DNA of 8,404 nucleotides from an uncultured Bacilli bacterium (GTDB lineage Bacteria > Bacillota_I > Bacilli_A > RF39 > UBA660). The stretch's first letter is position 1. The number at the start of each line of letters is the position of its first letter. The notes beneath the pieces were generated by a model. That model saw only the letters and a program-made list of their open reading frames with translations, did no database searches and was not told where the DNA came from. Made by a program: the position numbers and the translations under genes. Below are positions 1-5,991 of this stretch, in pieces. Location of the stretch: the NCBI GenBank assembly GCA_944332505.1, contig CALVKC010000046.1, positions 1 through 8,404 of the forward strand. The letters are read 5' to 3'.

Positions 1-14
1 ACACCTTTTACCAT
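1..14 (-). CDS. Start of a gene cut by the left window edge (first four codons only)
   Basis: An ATG at 14-12 on the minus strand is preceded by a strong Shine-Dalgarno sequence, GAAAGGAG at 30-23, with an 8-base gap. This is textbook spacing, so a real gene very probably begins here and runs out of the window. Only Met-Val-Lys-Gly and two bases of a fifth codon can be read, so the product cannot be named. It follows the type IV secretion genes in the same direction but is separated from them by about 300 bases with its own candidate promoter. By position a further transfer gene such as a coupling protein, relaxase or another channel component is plausible, but that is a guess from context. 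Confidence 0.7.
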
Positions 15-22
15 GTTACAAA

Positions 23-30
23 CTCCTTTC
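23..30 (-). promoter_or_regulatory. Ribosome binding site of the left-edge gene
   Basis: GAAAGGAG on the minus strand, 8 bases before the ATG at 14. It is the main reason for calling a gene at the left edge. A sequence complementary to the upstream GTGGCTACC repeats lies only about 10 bases further upstream (50-41), so RNA pairing there could affect access to this site. Confidence 0.75.
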
Positions 31-40
31 TTTAATTTAT

Positions 41-57
41 GGGTAGCCACTGTCTAC
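41..57 (-). repeat. Inverted copy of the array repeat inside an imperfect palindrome
   Basis: Plus-strand GGGTAGCCAC at 41-50 is the exact reverse complement of GTGGCTACCC at 215-224, a 10-base match, and its inner nine bases also match the copies at 259 and 281. It forms part of the imperfect palindrome GTAGCCACTGTCTAC (43-57), in which six of seven base pairs match around the central C50. In a minus-strand transcript this sequence could pair with any one of the three upstream repeats, ending about 10 bases before the Shine-Dalgarno site. Alternatively it is a two-half-site operator for the protein that binds the array. Confidence 0.55.
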
Positions 58-80
58 TTTTTTAAGGTATTTTTCTTAAT

Positions 81-99
81 AAAAATATTGCATATTTTT
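81..99. repeat. AT-rich perfect palindrome
   Basis: AAAAATAT, a 3-base centre TGC, then ATATTTTT: perfect 8-base arms. In AT-rich DNA a single such palindrome can arise by chance. It is recorded because it lies in line with the other palindromes of the leader region. It could be an operator or a weak hairpin. Confidence 0.35.
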
Positions 100-117
100 A
101 ATGGGCATAAGAAGAAC

Positions 118-169
118 GACACCACAAATCCTTTTATTCCTTATGGCATAAAGGGAAAATAGTGGTGTC
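118..169 (-). terminator. Long hairpin: possible terminator or attenuator in the leader
   Basis: GACACCAC at 118-125 pairs perfectly with GTGGTGTC at 162-169. Inside, CCTTATG (139-145) and CATAAAGG (147-154) can form a further short stem with one bulge. On the minus strand the outer stem is followed by GTTCTTCTTATG, which is T-rich but not a clean T-run. It could end transcripts running on from the hydrolase gene, or act as an attenuator in the leader of the next gene. The long interior loop and imperfect T tract make a strong classical terminator doubtful, so a structural or protein-binding role is also possible. Confidence 0.4.
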
Positions 170-175
170 TTACTA

Positions 176-193
176 TTTTTGCACTTGCAAAAA
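176..193. repeat. Perfect 18-base palindrome next to the repeat array
   Basis: TTTTTGCA, a 2-base centre CT, then TGCAAAAA: perfect 8-base arms. The length and the short centre are typical of binding sites for dimeric helix-turn-helix repressors. It touches the degenerate repeat copy at 193 and lies 7 bases from the hairpin at 118-169. As RNA the 2-base loop is tight, so a DNA site is more natural than an RNA hairpin. Confidence 0.45.
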
Positions 194-289
194 TGACTAC
201 TTTTAATAACAAAAGTGGCTACCCTATATAAAAAATACCTTTAATATCAACAAATATTGTGGCTACCTTTTTCTTTAAAAGTGGCTACC
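193..289 (-). repeat. Phased repeat array of GTGGCTACC (iteron- or operator-like)
   Basis: The nonamer GTGGCTACC (plus-strand reading) occurs exactly at 215-223, 259-267 and 281-289. A degenerate copy, ATGACTAC, begins at 193. Starts are at 193, 215, 259 and 281, so the spacings are 22, 44 and 22 bases, multiples of about two helical turns, which would place the sites on one face of the DNA. Two exact copies are preceded by AAAA, so the unit may be AAAAGTGGCTACC. Such phased direct repeats usually bind a protein (replication initiator, relaxosome accessory protein or repressor). The copies are too short and too close together for a CRISPR array. Confidence 0.6.
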
Positions 290-303
290 ATCATAAAATA
301 GCC

Positions 304-332
304 ATTATAAATGTGCTTCCTTTAATTTCCAA
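304..332 (-). promoter_or_regulatory. Candidate sigma-A promoter for the left-edge gene
   Basis: On the minus strand a perfect -10 box TATAAT (309-304) follows a fair -35 box TTGGAA (332-327, four of six matches to TTGACA) with exactly 17 bases between them. The -35 box overlaps the last codons of the hydrolase gene. Transcription would begin near position 297, a few bases before the first GGTAGCCAC copy at 289, which would put the repeat array in the earliest transcribed DNA. That position suits a repressor operator or a structured leader. In DNA this AT-rich chance promoters are common, but the perfect -10, the spacing and the position before a gene with a good ribosome binding site favour a real one. 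Confidence 0.55.
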
Positions 333-1248
333 GTGGTGGTCTAAAACCAGTATTAGGATTTTTAAAGTCATTAAAGTCTGATGAACTACTTAATGTAAAA
401 TCAATTAACTGCATTCCATCAACTAATTCTCTATTTTCATTTTCTACTTGATAATGTAAATGATTACCAGTTGAATATCCAGTAGTTCCTGCTGATGCAA
501 CTTGTGTCCAATGACTTACTGTATCTCCTTCTTTCACTTTCGCACTATTAGGATAAAGATGAGCGAATATTACATAATAGGTTTCATCATAATCACTATC
601 ACATTTTAAGGTAATTGTATTGCCAACACTATTTCCACTTTGGTCGTAAGGAAGATTAGAATCTTGAGTAAAGTTTACTTTTTCAACCACTCCATCACAA
701 ACTGAATAGACTGGTGTTTGAGCTGGTACTGCTAAATCCCAACCATTGTGAGTATTACTTTCTCCATATACTGTTCTTTGTTCATTAAAGAAACTTGTTA
801 CAGTAAACTCACTTTTTAACGGAAAATTGAAATGTCCTGTACTTACTACAAGATAATCTTTATTTTCTTCTATATTAACATTAGTGCAAGCAGTCATATT
901 TTTTACCCTTTGATCTTCACAAACACTTTCTATTTCTCTAGCAGTTTTTGCCTCTTTATTTTGATTCATTGTATATAGAATATCTAGCGTCAATGTTGAA
1001 TCTTCCAAATAAAAATATAATAGTCTTTGTAGTGGAACGTATCCATCTTTTAGATATGTATTAAGTGCAGTCTTATAAGCATCTGCATATTCTTCATTGT
1101 GTTGGACTTTTTCTTTTGTAAGTTTTGTTCCAAAAAAATCAAAAATCATTAACACACAAATTAAAATTACCATTGCAAAAGCTACTGACAAAATGGTACT
1201 ACCACCAATAATTTTTAGAATAATATTTTTCTTTTTACCTTTATTCAT
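322..1248 (-). CDS. Membrane-anchored M23 (LytM-type) peptidoglycan hydrolase of the conjugation system
   Basis: A 308-residue protein with a basic N-terminus (residues 1-8), one membrane segment at about 11-39, an extracellular linker domain at about 45-140 and an M23 metallopeptidase domain at about 145-285. The zinc ligands are visible: H167 and D171 in H-N-G-W-D, and H265 in H-L-H (263-265), with H230 in H-L-Y as the expected catalytic histidine. M23 enzymes cut peptide cross-links in peptidoglycan. In Gram-positive type IV secretion this opens the wall for the channel, the VirB1-like role. pCF10 PrgK carries LytM, SLT and CHAP domains; this protein has only the LytM-type part. Its ATG overlaps the stop of the upstream 60-residue gene by one base (TAATG) and has no good Shine-Dalgarno sequence, so it is probably translated by reinitiation. 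Two cysteines, C110 and C121, lie in the external linker and could form a disulphide. Confidence 0.88.
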   Translation of the reverse strand: MNKGKKKNIILKIIGGSTILSVAFAMVILICVLMIFDFFGTKLTKEKVQHNEEYADAYKTALNTYLKDGYVPLQRLLYFYLEDSTLTLDILYTMNQNKEAKTAREIESVCEDQRVKNMTACTNVNIEENKDYLVVSTGHFNFPLKSEFTVTSFFNEQRTVYGESNTHNGWDLAVPAQTPVYSVCDGVVEKVNFTQDSNLPYDQSGNSVGNTITLKCDSDYDETYYVIFAHLYPNSAKVKEGDTVSHWTQVASAGTTGYSTGNHLHYQVENENRELVDGMQLIDFTLSSSSDFNDFKNPNTGFRPPLGN

Positions 1249-1430
1249 TATTTATACTTACTAAAAATAGAGGAATAATAATGTTCCCCTTTTGAAATAA
1301 TTTCTATTAATATTTTCTTTGGAATTAAGTCTAACAAGAAATCCATAAAAGATTCATTTGGATCATCAAACTCATCAAAGTATATCTTCTTAAACTCTTT
1401 TCTTAACTGCCGACCACTTAATCGTTTCAT
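1248..1430 (-). CDS. Small charged protein of unknown function, between the VirB4 and hydrolase genes
   Basis: A 60-residue protein with a basic N-terminal third (M-K-R-L-S-G-R-Q-L-R-K), an acidic patch near 18-27 and a hydrophobic stretch at about 28-46 that is too interrupted for a confident membrane helix. It looks like a small amphipathic helical protein that could lie against the inner membrane. I recognise no family. It overlaps the VirB4 stop by four bases (ATGA) and overlaps the hydrolase start by one base, so the three genes are translationally coupled. That tight packing is the main support for a real gene. A role as a small accessory or assembly factor of the secretion complex is inferred from position only. 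Confidence 0.7.
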   Translation of the reverse strand: MKRLSGRQLRKEFKKIYFDEFDDPNESFMDFLLDLIPKKILIEIISKGEHYYSSIFSKYK

Positions 1431-3934
1431 ACTTTAACTTCTTCTCCCATCAGTTCAACTTCAAGTGGTGTAGCAACAATTTTAACTCTTATTCTATTCT
1501 TTGAATTAATCGTAAGCAAAAACTCTCCCATCTCTGCTTGCATTAAAAATTCTTTTTGTGTATCAGTTAATGGGTTTTGATAGAATAATTTTAAATAAGT
1601 TGTTAAGTCATCTTCTTTTAGCATTCCAACTAATTGATACTGACAATTATTAAAGATTGCTGTAGCACTCCTAACTGAATCATCATCTCCTAAAAAGTCA
1701 TGAATACTTTGAGTTGCTGGAATAAATGCCCCGTGATACTTTCTAATTCTTCTTGCAATTTGTTCAAAGGTAAGCAATACCTCACTATCAGTATTCTTTA
1801 AATATAAGTGAAACTCATCTACTACTACTGCAATATTTTTAATTCTCTTTTTATCTTTTTCTTTATCATTTACTATCTTATTTCTTACGATAATATTATT
1901 TAGATAAGTAAGTAAATTTACTAACTGAGTAGTTATAATTCTTTTGTTTTTACTATATAGCAAGTCCTTTACATTAAATGCAATTAAATTAGCATCAAGA
2001 TTTACTGATGTATAACCATTAAATAACATTGCATCAGTTCCAACTTTAAATCTATCTAACAATATCTCTAACTTATCAACTATTTTTAATTGTTCTGGGT
2101 TAGTAATCATATTACGATAATCTGGTAGAAATTCTATCAAGTCGGAAAATATTGGATAATCAGTATTTTCTAATTTCTCTAACCTAGATATTTTTGTATT
2201 TTTAGTTATACCAAACCTTTTATATAGTTTTTCAATCATATCTAGCATAACTACTACTTCACTTTCTTTTATTTCTTCAAAGGCACATTTAATAAATGTT
2301 TCTAGTGATCCTAGATGTTTAGCAAGAGGACAATCTTCATAATTAATTGAATTTATATCGCCATCTTCTTTTTCTTCTTTATCACTAGGAAGAAATCTTA
2401 CTTGTAGTGGATTAATGATACCACCACTAGAAGAATACATATCAATATACTCTCCCTTATTTTTCCTAACTAACTTTTCATACTCGCCCTCTGCATCAAA
2501 CAAAAAGCAAGAATTACCACGATTAATTTCATTAATAATCATTTTCTTTAATGTAAAACTTTTACCACCACCAGTTGATGCAATTATGGCTAAATTACTT
2601 GATGGTCGTGTTGCATCTTTATGAAATAAATCAAATATTGTTGGTAAAGCTGTATGAATATCTGATCCTAAAATATAACCTGTTTCATCATTAAAATGAG
2701 TAATCGTAAGTGGGAATGATGCTGATAAAGTTAAACTAGGAAGATAGTTATGATAATCTTCAAAACCATTTTTAGTTATATCGAATGCTTGCCAACCTTC
2801 CATTTGCCTCATTCTAGGAACATCTAATTTAATTTGAAATACATCAGCAATTTTTCTTAACTCTTTTAACTTTTCTTCACGTTGTTTTCTATTACCACTT
2901 ATTACAATAATGAAATCAACTTCTTTGATTTTTTCATCGCCATTTTTAATTTGTGTCATTAATGCTTGAAAGTTCTCTCTTTCAGTATCCATTTGAGTAG
3001 CATCTGATAATTTTCTAGTAGTGCTTCTTTCGGAAACTAAAAATTCATAATTACTATCTAATCTTCTAACCAGTTCTTCAGTTGGTATTGTATCTTTAAT
3101 ATGAATACAACATCTTGTATCTGGAACATTAAATAGTTCTTCAAAAAATAACTCATCTATAAATGGTGGTAATCTTTTAATTGTTACAACTTGTATTTCT
3201 GTATCATCTGATTTTATATAACCTACTGTTTCATTAATAAAAAAAGGAGTGATTAGTTCTACTAAATCGCTCCACATTAATTGTTCTATATTAGCATTCG
3301 ATAAATATAAGTTTATCAAAAACTGATATATCTCTAGTTTATTTGTAATCATTTGAATATGTAATCTAGGTGTCATATTGTAACAATGCATTTCTAGTTC
3401 TTCTGATGTATGTTCTAATGCTTTATCATTATCACTAATTAATACAAAATAATATCTACTTGTAGTAGTAAGATTTTGTTCTTCTAATATTTCTAATCTA
3501 TCATATCTTTCTTTTAAAAATGTTAGTTTTTCTTCATCATTAGCAAATTCTTCCATTAGTCTATTGTAGTAATCTTTATTAGCATTTAGATCTATCTTAT
3601 CATCTAACTTGTATATTCTTAAATTTAATCCTTTTAATTGATAAAGAAATTTTAATTGATTAAAAAAGTTTTGCTTTTGATTATTTGATGTTAGTGATAA
3701 ATCAATAGCATCAACCGAAAAAACTCTTGCAAAACTATTATCACGAAGTTTTATAATTCCATTATCATTTACTACTTCTGCATTGGTAAAACTTTGAGCA
3801 TTTTTAAACTTTCTTTTTAAAACACCTTTAGTTATGTATTTTTGTTTTGAATTGTCTTTCTTCTTAACAAACTTTTCTATAACTTTATGTTCTTTCTTTT
3901 TCTTTTTTTCTTCTTTAGTTACTTGTTTTTTCAA
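1427..3934 (-). CDS. virB4: VirB4-family conjugative transfer ATPase (PrgJ/TraE-like)
   Basis: The motor ATPase of the type IV secretion system, expected at the inner face of the membrane. Numbered from the upstream ATG at 3967, the Walker A loop is A-S-T-G-G-G-K-S at 463-470, Walker B is V-V-V-D-E-F-H at 714-720, and a downstream A-T-Q motif lies at 751-753, an arrangement typical of VirB4/TraE proteins. The N-terminal half (about 60-430) is the usual membrane-near VirB4 domain. Length is normal for the family. I prefer a TTG start at 3934: a strong ribosome binding site ends at 3941, whereas the ATG at 3967 would add a poorly conserved-looking dozen residues and lacks its own site. With the TTG the protein has 835 residues, begins with a very lysine-rich segment, and overlaps the PrgI-like gene by 20 bases, implying coupled translation. 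The family call is certain; the start is likely. Confidence 0.95.
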   Translation of the reverse strand: MKKQVTKEEKKKKKEHKVIEKFVKKKDNSKQKYITKGVLKRKFKNAQSFTNAEVVNDNGIIKLRDNSFARVFSVDAIDLSLTSNNQKQNFFNQLKFLYQLKGLNLRIYKLDDKIDLNANKDYYNRLMEEFANDEEKLTFLKERYDRLEILEEQNLTTTSRYYFVLISDNDKALEHTSEELEMHCYNMTPRLHIQMITNKLEIYQFLINLYLSNANIEQLMWSDLVELITPFFINETVGYIKSDDTEIQVVTIKRLPPFIDELFFEELFNVPDTRCCIHIKDTIPTEELVRRLDSNYEFLVSERSTTRKLSDATQMDTERENFQALMTQIKNGDEKIKEVDFIIVISGNRKQREEKLKELRKIADVFQIKLDVPRMRQMEGWQAFDITKNGFEDYHNYLPSLTLSASFPLTITHFNDETGYILGSDIHTALPTIFDLFHKDATRPSSNLAIIASTGGGKSFTLKKMIINEINRGNSCFLFDAEGEYEKLVRKNKGEYIDMYSSSGGIINPLQVRFLPSDKEEKEDGDINSINYEDCPLAKHLGSLETFIKCAFEEIKESEVVVMLDMIEKLYKRFGITKNTKISRLEKLENTDYPIFSDLIEFLPDYRNMITNPEQLKIVDKLEILLDRFKVGTDAMLFNGYTSVNLDANLIAFNVKDLLYSKNKRIITTQLVNLLTYLNNIIVRNKIVNDKEKDKKRIKNIAVVVDEFHLYLKNTDSEVLLTFEQIARRIRKYHGAFIPATQSIHDFLGDDDSVRSATAIFNNCQYQLVGMLKEDDLTTYLKLFYQNPLTDTQKEFLMQAEMGEFLLTINSKNRIRVKIVATPLEVELMGEEVKV

Positions 3935-4217
3935 AGTTGTCCACCTCTCCTTTCCTTTGATATACATATATCTTATTTCTAAATAAATATCTAAAAATTA
4001 AACCTATTACTTTATACATTCTATTTTTCTTACTAACATTAATAGGTAGTAAACAAAAAATTCCAATCATTAATCCAACAATAGAAGGTATTTTGAGTGG
4101 TGTAAAGCAAAATAAGACTATAAATAAGATTAATATTGGTAAAGCAATAATAATATCAGATACCTCGATACCTTTAAAACCTAAATTTCTTTTTATTGAT
4201 TTTACTGTAATATACAT
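3915..4217 (-). CDS. PrgI/VirB3-like small membrane protein of the secretion complex
   Basis: A 100-residue protein with two adjacent hydrophobic segments at about 23-40 and 44-60, a basic loop, then a charged C-terminal tail at about 63-100. Size, topology and position directly before the VirB4 gene match the PrgI family, the Gram-positive VirB3 equivalent, which docks VirB4 at the membrane. The start is firm: a perfect AGGAGG lies 9 bases before the ATG and overlaps the end of the VirB6-like gene. Its 3' end overlaps the start of the VirB4 gene. Recognition rests on topology and context more than on signature residues, since this family is poorly conserved. Confidence 0.78.
   Translation of the reverse strand: MYITVKSIKRNLGFKGIEVSDIIIALPILILFIVLFCFTPLKIPSIVGLMIGIFCLLPINVSKKNRMYKVIGLIFRYLFRNKIYVYQRKGEVDNFEKTSN
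3941..3953 (-). promoter_or_regulatory. Ribosome binding site that decides the VirB4 start
   Basis: Minus-strand AAAGGAGAGGTGG lies inside the 3' end of the PrgI-like gene. It is an unusually good match to the anti-Shine-Dalgarno sequence and sits 6 to 13 bases before a TTG at 3934 in the VirB4 frame. No ATG lies at a suitable distance in that frame, so TTG initiation is the simplest reading. Confidence 0.65.
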
Positions 4218-4230
4218 AAATTCATTCCTC

Positions 4231-5619
4231 CTATATCATGTTTTTTCTTCGGTAATAAGATGTATTATAACTCGCTCGTGGCATTACTCTTCTTACAGTA
4301 TTATGCAAACTACTTGCTCCTGCATTTACAAAGGCATCACTTGCACTAAACTTATTGCCAATAGGTTTACTTCCCATTTTTTGACCAGCCATATACATTC
4401 TTGTTCCCATAGCACTAGCAAATCTCTGCATTCTATTTGGTGTTTGTCCACTAGATGGATCAACTGCACCCATTACTCCTAAAGCAAGTCCTGCTTGAGA
4501 TAAAGCATGAGAGCCTACTGCTTTTCCACCTTTCATAGCAACACCAGTACCTAAAAGAGCTCCACCAAGTGTTGCTCCTGCTCCAATAGTTGCTCCAATT
4601 CCAGCCATTTTGCCATAACCCATTAATGACATTAATTGTTCTCTACCACTCGCTGCACTTACATTTGAGCCAATAAATCTGTTAATCACTTGACTACCTG
4701 TCATGATGAATGTCGCACATCCAAGATATAATAATGCTTTAGTTGTAATATTCATAAACGAATTATTAAAGAATGTCGTAACACTTATTTCTTGCATTAC
4801 CATTACTGTTAGACTGACTATTAGCATTACAACTGCACTTTGGAGTGCGAGCGATACTAATTGTTCAATAACTGCACCTCGCCTTTGCTTATTACAAACA
4901 CTTGTTGCAAATATTATTGGTGCTATTGAAAATAGAAATAAAAATTCTATTTGCCTTCTTCCTAACATAATTCCAGCAAAGAATAAACTATATAGGAAAA
5001 AGCCACCACTTAATACTGCCATAATCCAATTTATTTCGTATTTATAATCTTTTTCATCAGATAATATTACTCTTGATTTAGTTACATATTTTGACAAATA
5101 TAATTCATCATTATCAAATGAGCCACTACTTACTAATTCTGATATACTTTTGCTTTCATCAAACTTTTCGCTATTCTTATAACCATCTCTATAAGAAATA
5201 AACATTGTAAGCATTGAATCACTCATTTTTGAATTGCTGGTCGTTTCAAAAATATTTCCTGTATAATTAGATAAGGTAATTGAAAAGTTAGATACTTGCA
5301 CAAATAAAAATGTAGATAGCATAATAAGCGTTCCACATTTTATTGCCTCCATGATAATCATTTTAAACGTTGTTTCTTCATCTGGATCTAACAATTTATT
5401 TACAAATCTCCATACTATAAATAATGCAAACAATGTTACTGCTATTGCCATAGCACCATTATAAAAATTTATGAATGTTTGATTGTTTGATAAAGAATTA
5501 ATAATATCAAAAGCATTAAGTTCTTTTATAATCTGCAAAAGTCCATCAATTAAGTCATAAATAAAACTTGTTAAATACCAACCTAAACTACGTAATAAAT
5601 CAAAAACTTTTGTCATCAT
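4231..5619 (-). CDS. Polytopic VirB6/TrbL-like conjugation channel protein
   Basis: A 462-residue protein with hydrophobic segments at about 53-73, 92-110, 194-219, 224-241, 257-276 and 292-311, a large charged region at about 120-193 that is probably extracellular, and a Gly/Ala-rich stretch at about 334-386 followed by a basic tail. That layout fits the VirB6/TrbL group (PrgH-like in pCF10), which forms the inner-membrane channel. An amphipathic N-terminal segment (8-45) is also family-like. AGGTG 9 bases upstream supports the ATG at 5619; a second ATG follows at 5616. It sits between the pilin-like and PrgI-like genes. The glycine-rich C-terminal part resembles the cytoplasmic tails of TrbL proteins. 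The exact subfamily cannot be assigned by eye. Confidence 0.85.
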   Translation of the reverse strand: MMTKVFDLLRSLGWYLTSFIYDLIDGLLQIIKELNAFDIINSLSNNQTFINFYNGAMAIAVTLFALFIVWRFVNKLLDPDEETTFKMIIMEAIKCGTLIMLSTFLFVQVSNFSITLSNYTGNIFETTSNSKMSDSMLTMFISYRDGYKNSEKFDESKSISELVSSGSFDNDELYLSKYVTKSRVILSDEKDYKYEINWIMAVLSGGFFLYSLFFAGIMLGRRQIEFLFLFSIAPIIFATSVCNKQRRGAVIEQLVSLALQSAVVMLIVSLTVMVMQEISVTTFFNNSFMNITTKALLYLGCATFIMTGSQVINRFIGSNVSAASGREQLMSLMGYGKMAGIGATIGAGATLGGALLGTGVAMKGGKAVGSHALSQAGLALGVMGAVDPSSGQTPNRMQRFASAMGTRMYMAGQKMGSKPIGNKFSASDAFVNAGASSLHNTVRRVMPRASYNTSYYRRKNMI

Positions 5620-5631
5620 AAAGCATTACAC

Positions 5632-5913
5632 CTATGTAAATAATTTTATAATAATATTAACTAATGAGATTGCTAAAATTATTCCGAATATTCCAAGTAA
5701 TGTCTGTAAAATCCTTGTTTTTACTCTAGGCTTTTGGTCGACATCTACTACTGCATACATAATGAAACTTACAACTAATGCAATACCAGCAAGGGATATT
5801 CCTACTGCTAATGCCCAGTCAGTTATTTGTTTAATTACATTTAAAACAGTATCTATTGTATAAGTTCCACCCTCTAATTGTTGAATTGCTAACGTACTTA
5901 AAAAATTCTTCAT
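5632..5913 (-). CDS. Small two-helix pilin-like protein (VirB2/TrbC/PrgF-type)
   Basis: A 93-residue protein with two hydrophobic helices at about 33-53 and 67-90, joined by a short polar loop D-V-D-Q-K-P-R-V-K. Two helices with a basic loop and a total of about 90 residues are the hallmarks of VirB2/TrbC pilins and of PrgF-like proteins, and the gene is the first of the secretion block as in pCF10. I choose the ATG at 5913, which has a good upstream site (AAAGGGTGA, gap about 6). A GTG at 5922 is in frame but lies within that site. No classical signal peptide is evident: the N-terminal 16 residues are only mildly hydrophobic. An intrinsic terminator lies 30 bases before the start codon. Its TAG stop overlaps the ribosome binding site of the next gene. 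Confidence 0.72.
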   Translation of the reverse strand: MKNFLSTLAIQQLEGGTYTIDTVLNVIKQITDWALAVGISLAGIALVVSFIMYAVVDVDQKPRVKTRILQTLLGIFGIILAISLVNIIIKLFT

Positions 5914-5942
5914 TATATTCACCCTTTCCTTTATTCATATAC

Positions 5943-5984
5943 AAAAAAATAACTGTGCAACTATTACCCAATAATTGCACAGTT
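5943..5984 (-). terminator. Intrinsic terminator or attenuator between the accessory and secretion blocks
   Basis: On the minus strand AACTGTGCAA (5984-5975) and TTGCACAGTT (5960-5951) form a perfect 10-base-pair stem with a 14-base loop, followed by A and seven Ts (5949-5943). This is a convincing rho-independent terminator. It begins 7 bases after the stop of the 225-residue gene and ends 29 bases before the pilin start, leaving no room for a new promoter after it. The secretion genes must therefore be reached by read-through or antitermination, or from a promoter inside the upstream gene, which I could not find. Confidence 0.82.
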
Positions 5985-5991
5985 TTATATT

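Larger units (their letters stand above)
15..321 (-). other. Non-coding leader/regulatory region rich in repeats and palindromes
   Basis: The 307 bases between the hydrolase stop and the next start codon hold no convincing gene. In minus-strand order they hold: a candidate promoter, GGTAGCCAC at 289-281, 267-259 and 223-215, a degenerate copy at 200-193, a perfect 18-base palindrome at 193-176, a long hairpin at 169-118, an AT-rich palindrome at 99-81, an imperfect palindrome at 57-43 that contains the complementary GTGGCTACC, and the ribosome binding site. If the promoter is right, most of the region is transcribed as a leader of about 280 bases. The alternatives are an operator array, or an origin-of-transfer-like region bound by element proteins. 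I cannot decide among these from sequence alone. Confidence 0.65.

Noticed and set aside
193..289. CRISPR array
   Set aside because: The repeat is only nine bases, spacers are 13 to 35 bases, and there are no cas genes.
247..294. Possible 15-residue leader peptide on the minus strand (ATG at 294, stop at 247)
   Set aside because: It has no Shine-Dalgarno sequence and its codons mostly restate the GGTAGCCAC repeats, so it is probably a chance frame.
2415..2624. Plus-strand open frame of 69 codons
   Set aside because: Lies antisense within the VirB4 gene across the Walker A region and has no ribosome binding site or family character.
4093..5047. Two plus-strand open frames (4093-4482 and 4703-5047)
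   Set aside because: Antisense to the PrgI-like and VirB6-like genes; composition reflects the complement of membrane-protein codons.
5866..5922. GTG start at 5922 and a double-glycine leader in the pilin-like protein (L-E-G-G at residues 13-16 from the ATG)
   Set aside because: The GTG lies inside the ribosome binding site. The L-E-G-G resembles a bacteriocin-type leader, but no C39 peptidase is seen and the following two helices fit a pilin.
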